DNA from: Porticoccaceae bacterium
GTDB taxonomy: Bacteria; Pseudomonadota; Gammaproteobacteria; Pseudomonadales; Porticoccaceae
Assembly (NCBI GenBank): GCA_017858295.1
Contig: JAFMBU010000079.1
Span: 1-7,386, forward strand
Direction: 5' to 3'
DNA length: 7,386 bases
Below, piece after piece: positions 1-6,090 of the stretch. Every line of letters begins with the position of its first letter. Position 1 is the first letter of the stretch. The notes below the pieces were generated by a model, which was not told the DNA's origin, searched no databases, and saw only the letters and a program-made list of their open reading frames with translations. A program made the position numbers and the translations under genes.

Positions 1-1728
1 GTGAAAGGCGATGCTCCAGACACGGTTAACCCAAGCCTCTGGCGTCAGGCAAAATTAAATAGCATTCGCGGGCTCTTTGAAGTGGAGAAAGGCCTCTACC
101 AACTGCGCGGTTTTGATCTCGCCAATATGAGTCTGATTAAAAGTGATAACGGCTGGATTGTTGTAGATCCCCTTACTACCCTCGAAACCAGCCGCGTTGC
201 CATGGACTTTGCCGAACAGCATCTAGGGCCAATTAATATCACCGGCGTGATATTTACTCACAGCCATATTGATCACTTCGGTGGCATCATGGCATTGCTC
301 GATGCCCAGCAGGTTGCCGACAACGAGATTCCCGTGATAGCTCCGGTGGGTTTTGTCCATGAAGCCGTGAGCGAGAATGTTATTGCTGGCCCAGCCATGC
401 TGCGCCGGGGCAGCTATATGTATGGTGACCCCCTGAGTAACTCTCCCACCGGTCATGTGGACACGGGTTTAGGTAAGCAGGTTATCTTTGGCAGCACCTC
501 GATTATGCAGCCGACAGTGCTAGTGGATCAGCCCCAGCAGAGCCTCAGGGTGGATGGTGTCGAAATTGAATTCTTTAATATGCCCGGCAGTGAAGCCCCC
601 TCGGAGCTGACTTTTTATCTGCCGCAATGGAAAGCCTTTTGTGGTGCCGAGGTGGTCTCCCATGTGATGCATAATGTGTTGACCCTGAGAGGCGCCAAGG
701 TTCGCGATGCGCTGGTTTGGAGTGACTATATAGGTCATATTGCCGACTTTATTGAACCCATCGCGGATGCCGCTGTGCTGTTTAATAGTCACCACTGGCC
801 AACCTGGGGTCATGATGCAATTGTCACCCAGCTGCACCAGCAGCAGGATATGTATAAATTTACCCATGACCAGACTGTGCGTTTGGCCAATATAGGGTTG
901 ACCCCTAAAGAGATCGCTGAGCGCTTGGAATTGCCTAAAAGCCTCGCCGGTAATTTTCATCTGCGTGGTTATTACGGCACTCTGAGCCACAATAGCAAAG
1001 CGGTTTATCAGTATTACTTTGGTTGGTATAACGGCAACCCTGCAACGCTCAATCCATTGCCCCCAGTTGAGTCTGCACTGCGCTATGTGGAGTTTATGGG
1101 CGGTGCTGAGGCGCTGCTAGAGAAGGCTGCGGTGTATCAGGCCAGGGGTGACTATCGCTGGGTAGCTGAGGTGGTAAATCATCTGGTATTTGCCGAGCCA
1201 ACTAATCGCGCTGCCCGTGCTATGTTGGCCGAAGCCTATCGACAGATGGCCTATCAAGCCGAGGCCGGTCCATGGCGTGATATTTATCTCTCTGGTGCTC
1301 ACGATCTTCAGGGGGGCGCCAAGATTGTCCGTTATGACGCCGCCGCATCAAAGGCGTTTTTACAGCAGGTGCCGTTGGAACAATTTATGAAAGCCCTGTC
1401 GGTACGGTTGGATGGGGAAAAGGCTGAGGGTGAAGCGCTGTTGATTAATATCGCTTTCACCAACGAGCAGGGCGAGATTAATAACAATTTTGTAATGACT
1501 ATTAGAAACTCAGTAATGCATTATCGCGAAGTTCCCAAGGATAAAACTGCCGATGCAACGCTAACTCTGAGCAAAGCGCTGTTTGTGGATATTCTGGTAG
1601 GCGAGGCTGGTTTAATTGATCTAATTGGCTCGGATGAACTGTCGGTGGACGGCAGTGTGCTTAAGTTGGTGAAGTTCTTCTCATTGTTGGGGGAGCCCAA
1701 TGATGCCTTTAATATTGTTTTGCCCTAA
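1..1728 (+). CDS. Alkyl sulfatase, SdsA1/BDS1 family (metallo-beta-lactamase fold), 5'-truncated by window edge
   Basis: The 575 visible residues match the zinc-dependent alkyl sulfatases that hydrolyse primary alkyl sulfates such as dodecyl sulfate to alcohol plus sulfate. Seen: a metallo-beta-lactamase domain at about 30-270 with THSHIDHFGG (H87, H89, D91, H92), then E198 in PGSEAPSE, E217 in FCGAEVVSH and H264 in NSHHWPTWG. These have the order and spacing of the binuclear zinc ligands known in SdsA1. R230 in LTLRGAKVRD fits the sulfate-binding arginine. A helical dimerisation domain follows (about 280-425, including GTLSHNSKAVYQ), then an SCP2-like C-terminal domain (about 445-575) thought to bind the alkyl chain. 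Family members are about 650-660 residues, so about 80 N-terminal residues, including any export signal, lie upstream. The GTG at base 1 is almost certainly an internal valine codon, because PDTVNPSLWRQ is an internal family motif. Periplasmic location is known for relatives but cannot be seen here. Stop TAA at 1726-1728; the next gene starts 42 nt on. Confidence 0.93.
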   Translation: MKGDAPDTVNPSLWRQAKLNSIRGLFEVEKGLYQLRGFDLANMSLIKSDNGWIVVDPLTTLETSRVAMDFAEQHLGPINITGVIFTHSHIDHFGGIMALLDAQQVADNEIPVIAPVGFVHEAVSENVIAGPAMLRRGSYMYGDPLSNSPTGHVDTGLGKQVIFGSTSIMQPTVLVDQPQQSLRVDGVEIEFFNMPGSEAPSELTFYLPQWKAFCGAEVVSHVMHNVLTLRGAKVRDALVWSDYIGHIADFIEPIADAAVLFNSHHWPTWGHDAIVTQLHQQQDMYKFTHDQTVRLANIGLTPKEIAERLELPKSLAGNFHLRGYYGTLSHNSKAVYQYYFGWYNGNPATLNPLPPVESALRYVEFMGGAEALLEKAAVYQARGDYRWVAEVVNHLVFAEPTNRAARAMLAEAYRQMAYQAEAGPWRDIYLSGAHDLQGGAKIVRYDAAASKAFLQQVPLEQFMKALSVRLDGEKAEGEALLINIAFTNEQGEINNNFVMTIRNSVMHYREVPKDKTADATLTLSKALFVDILVGEAGLIDLIGSDELSVDGSVLKLVKFFSLLGEPNDAFNIVLP

Positions 1729-1770
1729 ATGTCGCCAGTCAAAGGTTAATAGTGGAATGTTGATCTCTTT

Positions 1771-2976
1771 ATGCTAAATGCTCTAACAGGAATTTTGCGC
1801 AGGGTTTTCCGCGGACTGATGTTTTTGTCCCTGGCATTCTCACTATTGGTGGCGGTTACCTTAGTTTGGCTATGGCCGGACTATGAGTATTTGCCCGCTC
1901 AGGCACCGAGTCTCTCTGTGCAGCGTTTAAGCGACGGCCCCATTATTGATGCGGCCATGAGTCCACGGCTGACAGTATTGGCGGAAGAGCAGGGCTATAG
2001 CAATATTAATGGTCCTTCGTTGATACGGGTTCCCGACTGGATTGAAAATCCACTGGGCAATTACTATCTGTATTTTTCCCACCATAAAGGGGATTTTATA
2101 CGTCTGGCCTATGCGGATGCCGTCGAGGGCCCCTGGTCAATTTATGAGCCGGGAGCACTGGCGCTGACGGATTCCGGTTTCCCTACTGAGAGTATTCCGC
2201 GTCTCAGTTTAGCTGAGGGACTTGCCGAGCTCTGGGATGCGGTGTCGATTTATCTGTTTAGAGATTCTATTTTGGCGGTCTATCAGGCTCTGGTTACCGA
2301 TCAGGAGATTCGCCAGCAGCGGGGCATAGCCGCTAGCCAGAGCCTCAAAGCCCATATTGCCAGTCCGGAAGTGGTGATAGACCAGGCCAACCAGCAGATT
2401 GTTATGTTTTTCCATGGTCAGCGCGACAGCCTTTCACAGGTTAGTGGTGTGGCGACATCCACTAATGGACTCGACTTTCGAACTGGCGAGAAAAAGCTTG
2501 GCGGGGTCTATCTGCGCAGTTTTGCCCATCAAGACCAATATTACTTTTTAGCCGCTCCCGGTATTCTCTATCGCAGCAATGAATTACTCGGCGACTATCA
2601 GCCGCGGCGAAAATCTCTGTTCGGCAATGATGCACGGCACAGCGCTGTGCTCTTGCAAGATGATCAGCTAACCGTGGTTTGGTCGCGGGTGGGTGATGCA
2701 CCTGAACGGTTATTGGTCTCAACTATCAGCCTCTCGTCCTCTGACTGGAACGATTGGGTGCCAACCTATCCGGTTGAGCTAATGCGCCCGGAACAGCCCT
2801 GGCAGGGCAGTGAGCTGCCTGTGCAGGCATCCCTCCGTGGCGAGACTCGCGAGCCCATTAATGATTTGCGTGATCCGGATATATTTGTTGATGACGATGG
2901 CCAGATCTACCTGCTCTATGTGGCTTCAGGTGAACAATCGATCGGCGTTGTGCGCCTAGACAAAGTGGCACAGTAA
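1771..2976 (+). CDS. Membrane-anchored GH43/GH32-like five-bladed beta-propeller protein, function unknown
   Basis: A 401-residue protein with a basic N-terminus (R10, R11, R14), a single hydrophobic segment at about 15-35 and no clear cleavage site. It is probably a signal anchor with the rest in the periplasm. The remainder shows repeating motifs of the form (N/D/S)-P plus hydrophobic strand plus aromatic YY/IY-L, typical of the five-bladed propeller of glycoside hydrolase families 32/43 and relatives. Approximate blades: 80-128 (NGPSLIRVPDW, NYYLYFSHH), 195-236 (ASPEVVID), 247-279 (QDQYYFLAAPG), 291-321 and 365-396 (DLRDPDIFVDDDGQIYLLY). The RDPD motif usual near the start of GH43 enzymes is in the last blade, and the first blade has NGP where an RDP-like motif might be expected. 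Catalytic activity is therefore uncertain; E200 and D368 are candidate acids. The start is supported by the charge-then-hydrophobic N-terminus; the ribosome binding site is weak (GGA near 1754). Its place 42 nt after the sulfatase gene suggests co-transcription. No specific substrate can be named. Confidence 0.8.
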   Translation: MLNALTGILRRVFRGLMFLSLAFSLLVAVTLVWLWPDYEYLPAQAPSLSVQRLSDGPIIDAAMSPRLTVLAEEQGYSNINGPSLIRVPDWIENPLGNYYLYFSHHKGDFIRLAYADAVEGPWSIYEPGALALTDSGFPTESIPRLSLAEGLAELWDAVSIYLFRDSILAVYQALVTDQEIRQQRGIAASQSLKAHIASPEVVIDQANQQIVMFFHGQRDSLSQVSGVATSTNGLDFRTGEKKLGGVYLRSFAHQDQYYFLAAPGILYRSNELLGDYQPRRKSLFGNDARHSAVLLQDDQLTVVWSRVGDAPERLLVSTISLSSSDWNDWVPTYPVELMRPEQPWQGSELPVQASLRGETREPINDLRDPDIFVDDDGQIYLLYVASGEQSIGVVRLDKVAQ

Positions 2977-3060
2977 CAGCTCTAAATGTCGCATTCGGCA
3001 GGGGTCAGTCTCAGGGCTGAGGGTACACTATAAGTCTTCAAGGTCAGGGTTCTTGCACCA

Positions 3061-3089
3061 GGGACAAAGTAGTAACTAAAAAATATAAC
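3061..3089 (+). promoter_or_regulatory. Weak sigma70-type promoter candidate for the acyl-CoA ligase gene
   Basis: GGGACA (3061-3066; four of six matches to TTGACA) and TATAAC (3084-3089; five of six matches to TATAAT) are separated by 17 bp. A start near 3096 would give a leader of about 16 nt before the ATG at 3112. The 135-nt gap after the propeller gene leaves room for an internal promoter, so the ligase and hydrolase genes may be expressed separately from the sulfatase. The -35 match is poor. No convincing FadR or PsrA palindrome was seen. Confidence 0.25.
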
Positions 3090-3098
3090 TAAAAAATA
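3073..3098 (+). repeat. Perfect 13-bp tandem duplication, two copies
   Basis: TAACTAAAAAATA occurs at 3073-3085 and again, directly abutting, at 3086-3098. It lies 13 nt before the ATG of the acyl-CoA ligase gene, in an A-rich leader. The junction of the two copies creates the TATAAC hexamer of the candidate -10 element. The duplication is read directly from the sequence; any regulatory effect is inference. Confidence 0.9.
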
Positions 3099-3111
3099 AA
3101 AGTGAACCTAT

Positions 3112-4737
3112 ATGAATAACGCAACTAGCGCCTCGCCATTATCATTTGCCGAGCAAAAACTGGTAGAACTGAATGCCGAAGATGGCTTTATTAGTCTGGT
3201 AGATGCCTTTAATCGCGCCTGCGAAGAGTTCAGTGATCGCCCGGCTTTTACCTGTATGGGTCAGACCCTATCGTTTACGGATATGGAGTTATTGAGTCGT
3301 CAATTCGGTTGCTATTTGCTTGATCACTGCGGCCTAGTGCCCGGCGATCGCGTAGCTGTGCAACTGCCCAATATCAGTCAATATCCAATTTCTATCTGGG
3401 GCATATTGCGCGCCGGTCTGGTGGTGGTTAATACCAACCCCATGTATACCGCCCGGGAGCAGCTCCACCAGTTTAATGATTCCGGTGCCAAGGCATTGGT
3501 GGTGCTCTCTGACCTGCTGCCGGTCACTGAACAGGTGATACCGCAGACTGGAGTCGAGACGGTGATTGCCACCAGTGCAACAGATTTACTCCAGGCTCAA
3601 AGCCTGCCCGATAGCAGCTTAAGCAACTTGGTTGCCTTTAACGATGCACTGGCACTGGGGGCTGATAAGCAGTTGCCGAAAAATCTGGCGACCATGGCTG
3701 ATGTGGCGGTGCTGCAATATACCGGCGGTACCACCGGACCCTCTAAGGGGGCGATTTTAAGTCACGGCAATGTCTTTAGTGGCTTGCGCATGTCTAAGCT
3801 GAGTATTCGCTTTGCTATCGAAGGGGAGCCGGATCTGCTGATTGCGCCGATGCCGCTCTACCATGTCTTTGGTTTCACCATGAATGCGGTGGGTGGTTTT
3901 GTTGGCGGCAGTCACTCGGTGTTAATTCCCAATGCACGGGATATCGACGCCATGGTCGCCACCATGAAACAGCACCAGTTCACCACCATGGCCGGCATCA
4001 CTACACTGTTGCAGGGGCTGATGCGCCATCCACAGTTTGATGAGATCGACTTCTCCAAGTTGCGCGGCATTATTGCTGGCGGTGCCGCCCTGGTTAAAGA
4101 GGTGGGGGACGAGTGGGAAGCACGCACCGGTTCTCGTGCCTTTGAGGGCTATGGCCTCTCAGAAACTACCTCGGTATTGGCCTGTAATGGACCAGATAGA
4201 AGTCGAATCGGCACTGTTGGCGCGCCTCTGCTCTATCAAGAAGTGAAGCTGATTGATGCTGAAGGCGCATCAGTGGCCAATGGCGAGCGCGGTGAGATCT
4301 GCACCCGTGGTGCCCATGTGATGCAGGGTTATTGGAATCGTCCCGAGGCTACCGCTGAAGCGATTGATGCCGATGGCTGGTTCCGTACCGGTGATATAGG
4401 GGTGATGGATAAAGACGGAATGGTGAGGATTGTCGACCGTTTAAAAGATATGGTGATTGTCTCGGGCTTTAACGTCTATCCCAATGAAATTGAGGATGTG
4501 GCCTATGGTCACAGGGATATAGTTGAATGTGCAGTAGTCGGTGTTGCCGATGAGCGAACCGGTGAAGCGGTAAAGCTATTTGTCGTATCCACCAATCCCG
4601 ATCTCACTGACCAGCAAGTGAAAGACTTTTGCCGCGAGCAGTTAACCGCCTACAAAGTGCCCAAGCATGTGGCCTTTATGGATGAGTTGCCGAAATCGCC
4701 AGTGGGTAAAATTCTACGTCGCGAGTTGCGCGTTTAG
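3112..4737 (+). CDS. fadD: Long-chain fatty acid--CoA ligase, FadD type (AMP-binding enzyme)
   Basis: A 541-residue acyl-CoA synthetase of the ANL superfamily, which activates a fatty acid with ATP to an acyl-adenylate and then an acyl-CoA for beta-oxidation. Seen: ATP-binding loop YTGGTTGPSKG (203-213), adenylation motif EGYGLSETTS (345-354), GWFRTGD (422-428), the hinge and C-terminal subdomain start VDRLKDMVIVSGFNVYPNEIE (441-461, D442/R443/K445), and the catalytic lysine K533 in SPVGKILRREL near the end. The length is close to that of characterised FadD proteins (about 560) and the N-terminal half (LPNISQYPISIWGILRAG, NTNPMYTAREQLHQ) is FadD-like, so long-chain substrates are likely, but chain length cannot be read from sequence. 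Probably cytoplasmic or at the inner membrane face. ATG 3112 has only a weak ribosome site (AGTGAA, 3101-3106). It ends 36 nt before the hydrolase gene, probably the same transcript. The symbol reflects family; a genome may hold several paralogues. Confidence 0.93.
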   Translation: MNNATSASPLSFAEQKLVELNAEDGFISLVDAFNRACEEFSDRPAFTCMGQTLSFTDMELLSRQFGCYLLDHCGLVPGDRVAVQLPNISQYPISIWGILRAGLVVVNTNPMYTAREQLHQFNDSGAKALVVLSDLLPVTEQVIPQTGVETVIATSATDLLQAQSLPDSSLSNLVAFNDALALGADKQLPKNLATMADVAVLQYTGGTTGPSKGAILSHGNVFSGLRMSKLSIRFAIEGEPDLLIAPMPLYHVFGFTMNAVGGFVGGSHSVLIPNARDIDAMVATMKQHQFTTMAGITTLLQGLMRHPQFDEIDFSKLRGIIAGGAALVKEVGDEWEARTGSRAFEGYGLSETTSVLACNGPDRSRIGTVGAPLLYQEVKLIDAEGASVANGERGEICTRGAHVMQGYWNRPEATAEAIDADGWFRTGDIGVMDKDGMVRIVDRLKDMVIVSGFNVYPNEIEDVAYGHRDIVECAVVGVADERTGEAVKLFVVSTNPDLTDQQVKDFCREQLTAYKVPKHVAFMDELPKSPVGKILRRELRV

Positions 4738-4760
4738 AGCCCAATTAGTCCCTAATGCTA

Positions 4761-4767
4761 AGGTGAG
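4761..4767 (+). promoter_or_regulatory. Ribosome binding site of the alpha/beta hydrolase gene
   Basis: AGGTGAG lies 6 nt before the ATG at 4774 and is the clearest Shine-Dalgarno sequence on the plus strand. It supports that start over later in-frame ATGs and independent translation of this gene within the presumed ligase-hydrolase transcript. Confidence 0.75.
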
Positions 4768-4773
4768 TTAAAT

Positions 4774-5673
4774 ATGATTGAAGCAGGCAACACTCAATAT
4801 GCCCAGTGCAACGGGCTAAAAATCGCCTATGAATCCTTCGGCAATCCCGAGGACCCAGCGATTGTTTTAGTCGCTGGACTCTATAATCAACTAGTGCGCT
4901 GGCCTCTGGAGCTGTGTCAGCTGTTGGTCGATCGAGGCTTTCGGGTTATTCGTTTCGATAACCGTGATATTGGTCTCAGCGATAAATTTGATGGCGTCAG
5001 AGCACCGGGTTTTTTTCGTCTGCTGCTGAAATCGTATTTTGGCATCCCGGTGTTGGCTCCCTATAACTTAGATGATATGGCCGCCGATACTGTGGGGTTG
5101 TTAGATGCCCTGGATATTCCCGCGGCACATTTGGTTGGTATGTCCATGGGCGGCATGATCAGTCAGATAGTCGCTGGCCGCTATCCTGACCGAGTGCTGT
5201 CCTTGACCTCGATAATGTCCACCAGTGGTGAACGTGGAAAAGGGGAGGCCTCCCTAAAGGTCAGCTTAAAAATGCTTCAGCCCGCCTCAAAAGACAAGAC
5301 GCCTTTGGATATCGCCGTGGAAATCTGGCAGATGCTTGGCAGCCCAGCCTATCCCATGAGTGATGAAGAGATCAGAGCACAGGTGATTGCTGAGCATAAA
5401 CGCTCAAGTAATCCTGCCGGTTATATGCGCCAGATCAGCGCTATTAGAACCTCACCTAGTCGGGTAGCGCTGCTCAATGCCATCAAGGTACCCACATTGA
5501 TTATTCACGGTAATCAGGATGTATTGGTGCCGGTGAGCGGCGGCATAGATACGGCTAAACATATTGCCCGTGCGGAGCTGGTTCGCTTTGAGGGTATGGG
5601 CCATACCTTGCCCCGGGCGCTACTGGGGCAATTTGCGGATTTAATCCATAAAAACAGCAACATAGGCAATTAG
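4774..5673 (+). CDS. Alpha/beta-fold hydrolase (esterase/lipase-like)
   Basis: A 299-residue single-domain alpha/beta hydrolase without a signal peptide, so probably cytoplasmic. The catalytic triad is readable: nucleophile S124 in the elbow GMSMGG (122-127), acid D249 in HGNQDVLVP, and H277 in FEGMGHTLP. AGLYNQLVRWP (34-44) after the first long strand is the likely oxyanion-hole region, and RFDNRDIGLSD (60-70) is the conserved loop after strand 4. The region of about 150-215 would form the cap over the active site. The pattern resembles proteins annotated as RdmC-like methylesterases or general carboxylesterases, but substrate cannot be assigned; thioesterase, lactonase and lipase activities are all possible. 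It follows the acyl-CoA ligase by 36 nt, so a role in freeing acyl chains from esters for activation is plausible inference. It is the last gene of the plus-strand group; the first good terminator is about 250 nt downstream. Confidence 0.88.
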   Translation: MIEAGNTQYAQCNGLKIAYESFGNPEDPAIVLVAGLYNQLVRWPLELCQLLVDRGFRVIRFDNRDIGLSDKFDGVRAPGFFRLLLKSYFGIPVLAPYNLDDMAADTVGLLDALDIPAAHLVGMSMGGMISQIVAGRYPDRVLSLTSIMSTSGERGKGEASLKVSLKMLQPASKDKTPLDIAVEIWQMLGSPAYPMSDEEIRAQVIAEHKRSSNPAGYMRQISAIRTSPSRVALLNAIKVPTLIIHGNQDVLVPVSGGIDTAKHIARAELVRFEGMGHTLPRALLGQFADLIHKNSNIGN

Positions 5674-5919
5674 TAGGAGAGTGGATCTGTTCCTAGGGTT
5701 GAGCTGAAAGTTGATGCAATAGCAAAGCTTTAACCTTGGCACGAATTAGCAAGTGGCTGGCACCTTTGCCAAAGTTCCAGTTTTCTCGAGGCGTTATCTT
5801 AAGCACATGCAGGAATGGTTAGGTCTTGAGACAGTCCACTAAGAGGCTGCCAAGAAAACCATGGACTCAGAGGGGCATTACTAAAAATAATAAGAATAGT
5901 GCAATGTAGGGCAAAAGTT
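5674..5919. other. Long gene-free 3' region with several short inverted repeats
   Basis: No ORF with a credible start, ribosome site and length is present on either strand; the longest ATG reading frames noted are about 7-11 codons. Two TGGCA elements (5737-5741, 5758-5762) face two TGCCA elements (5767-5771, 5848-5852). The outer pair extends to CTTGGCA (5735-5741) with TGCCAAG (5848-5854), and 5758-5771 could fold as a 5-bp stem with a 4-nt loop. AGTCCA (5833-5838) can pair with TGGACT (5862-5867). The stretch would be the 3' untranslated part of the hydrolase transcript up to the terminator, or could hold a small RNA. No convincing promoter was seen inside it. Confidence 0.4.
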
Positions 5920-5956
5920 AAAACGGGTAGATTCTTTGGATCTGCCCGTTTTTTTT
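5920..5956 (+). terminator. Strong Rho-independent terminator of the plus-strand genes
   Basis: Arms AAACGGGTAGAT (5921-5932) and ATCTGCCCGTTT (5940-5951) pair over 12 bp with one U-G wobble. The loop is 7 nt (TCTTTGG) and a run of eight T's follows (5949-5956). A5920 can extend the stem into the T run. Read from the other strand, the stem is followed by TTTTAACTTTT, so it could also stop transcripts from the convergent thiolase gene. It lies about 250 nt after the hydrolase stop codon, with no gene between. Confidence 0.92.
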
Positions 5957-5993
5957 GGCGTTGAATAAAGTCTGTATCACTATGCTAGAAGAG

Positions 5994-6008
5994 CGGACAC
6001 AGTGTTCG
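5994..6008. repeat. Short dyad, 7-bp arms around one base
   Basis: CGGACAC (5994-6000), a central A, then GTGTTCG (6002-6008). The arms are reverse complements except for one position that would be a G-U wobble in RNA. With a one-base centre it cannot form a full hairpin, so it looks more like a protein-binding palindrome than a terminator. It lies between convergent genes with no clear promoter beside it, so a function is not established. Confidence 0.4.
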
Positions 6009-6014
6009 TTTATA

Positions 6015-6041
6015 GAGCGCTAAACTTTCAGTTTAGCGCTC
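6015..6041. repeat. Perfect inverted repeat, 12-bp stem with 3-nt loop, no T tract
   Basis: GAGCGCTAAACT (6015-6026), loop TTC, AGTTTAGCGCTC (6030-6041). All 12 pairs are perfect. It lies 50 bp beyond the stop codon of the minus-strand thiolase gene and 59 bp beyond the plus-strand terminator. Neither side has a T run, so it is not a standard Rho-independent terminator. It may stabilise the 3' end of the thiolase mRNA, assist termination, or be a copy of a dispersed intergenic palindrome. Confidence 0.8.
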
Positions 6042-6090
6042 CAATTTGCCTACTTATATGCGTGACCGAGTTAGGTTTTGCCATCGGCTA

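Noticed and set aside
1..3. GTG at base 1 as the true start of the sulfatase gene
   Set aside because: The family has about 80 further N-terminal residues, and the visible start sits inside a conserved segment (PDTVNPSLWRQ). The window edge cuts the gene.
520..990. 156-codon open frame on the minus strand inside the sulfatase gene
   Set aside because: It lies antisense to a clear, motif-rich family member, shows no recognisable domain, and has no supporting ribosome site. It is a shadow of the real frame.
1722..2992. Near-identical 14-mer GCYCTAAATGTCGC at the stop codon of the sulfatase (1722-1735) and just after the propeller gene (2979-2992)
   Set aside because: 13 of 14 bases match, but by rough estimate several such one-mismatch 14-mer pairs are expected by chance in a window this size. 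No third copy or structure supports a function.
3010..3021. CTCAG-GG-CTGAG inverted repeat after the propeller gene as a terminator
   Set aside because: The stem is at most 5 bp, the loop too small, and GGTACAC rather than a T run follows. It is not a credible terminator.
5736..5750. TTGGCACG...AGCA as a sigma54 promoter
   Set aside because: The GG-to-GC spacing is one base shorter than the strict 10 bp of sigma54 promoters, and no gene follows in the right place.
5860..5883. Seven-codon ATG frame and an eleven-codon one near 5807 as small peptides
   Set aside because: Both are too short, lack a Shine-Dalgarno sequence and are within chance expectation.
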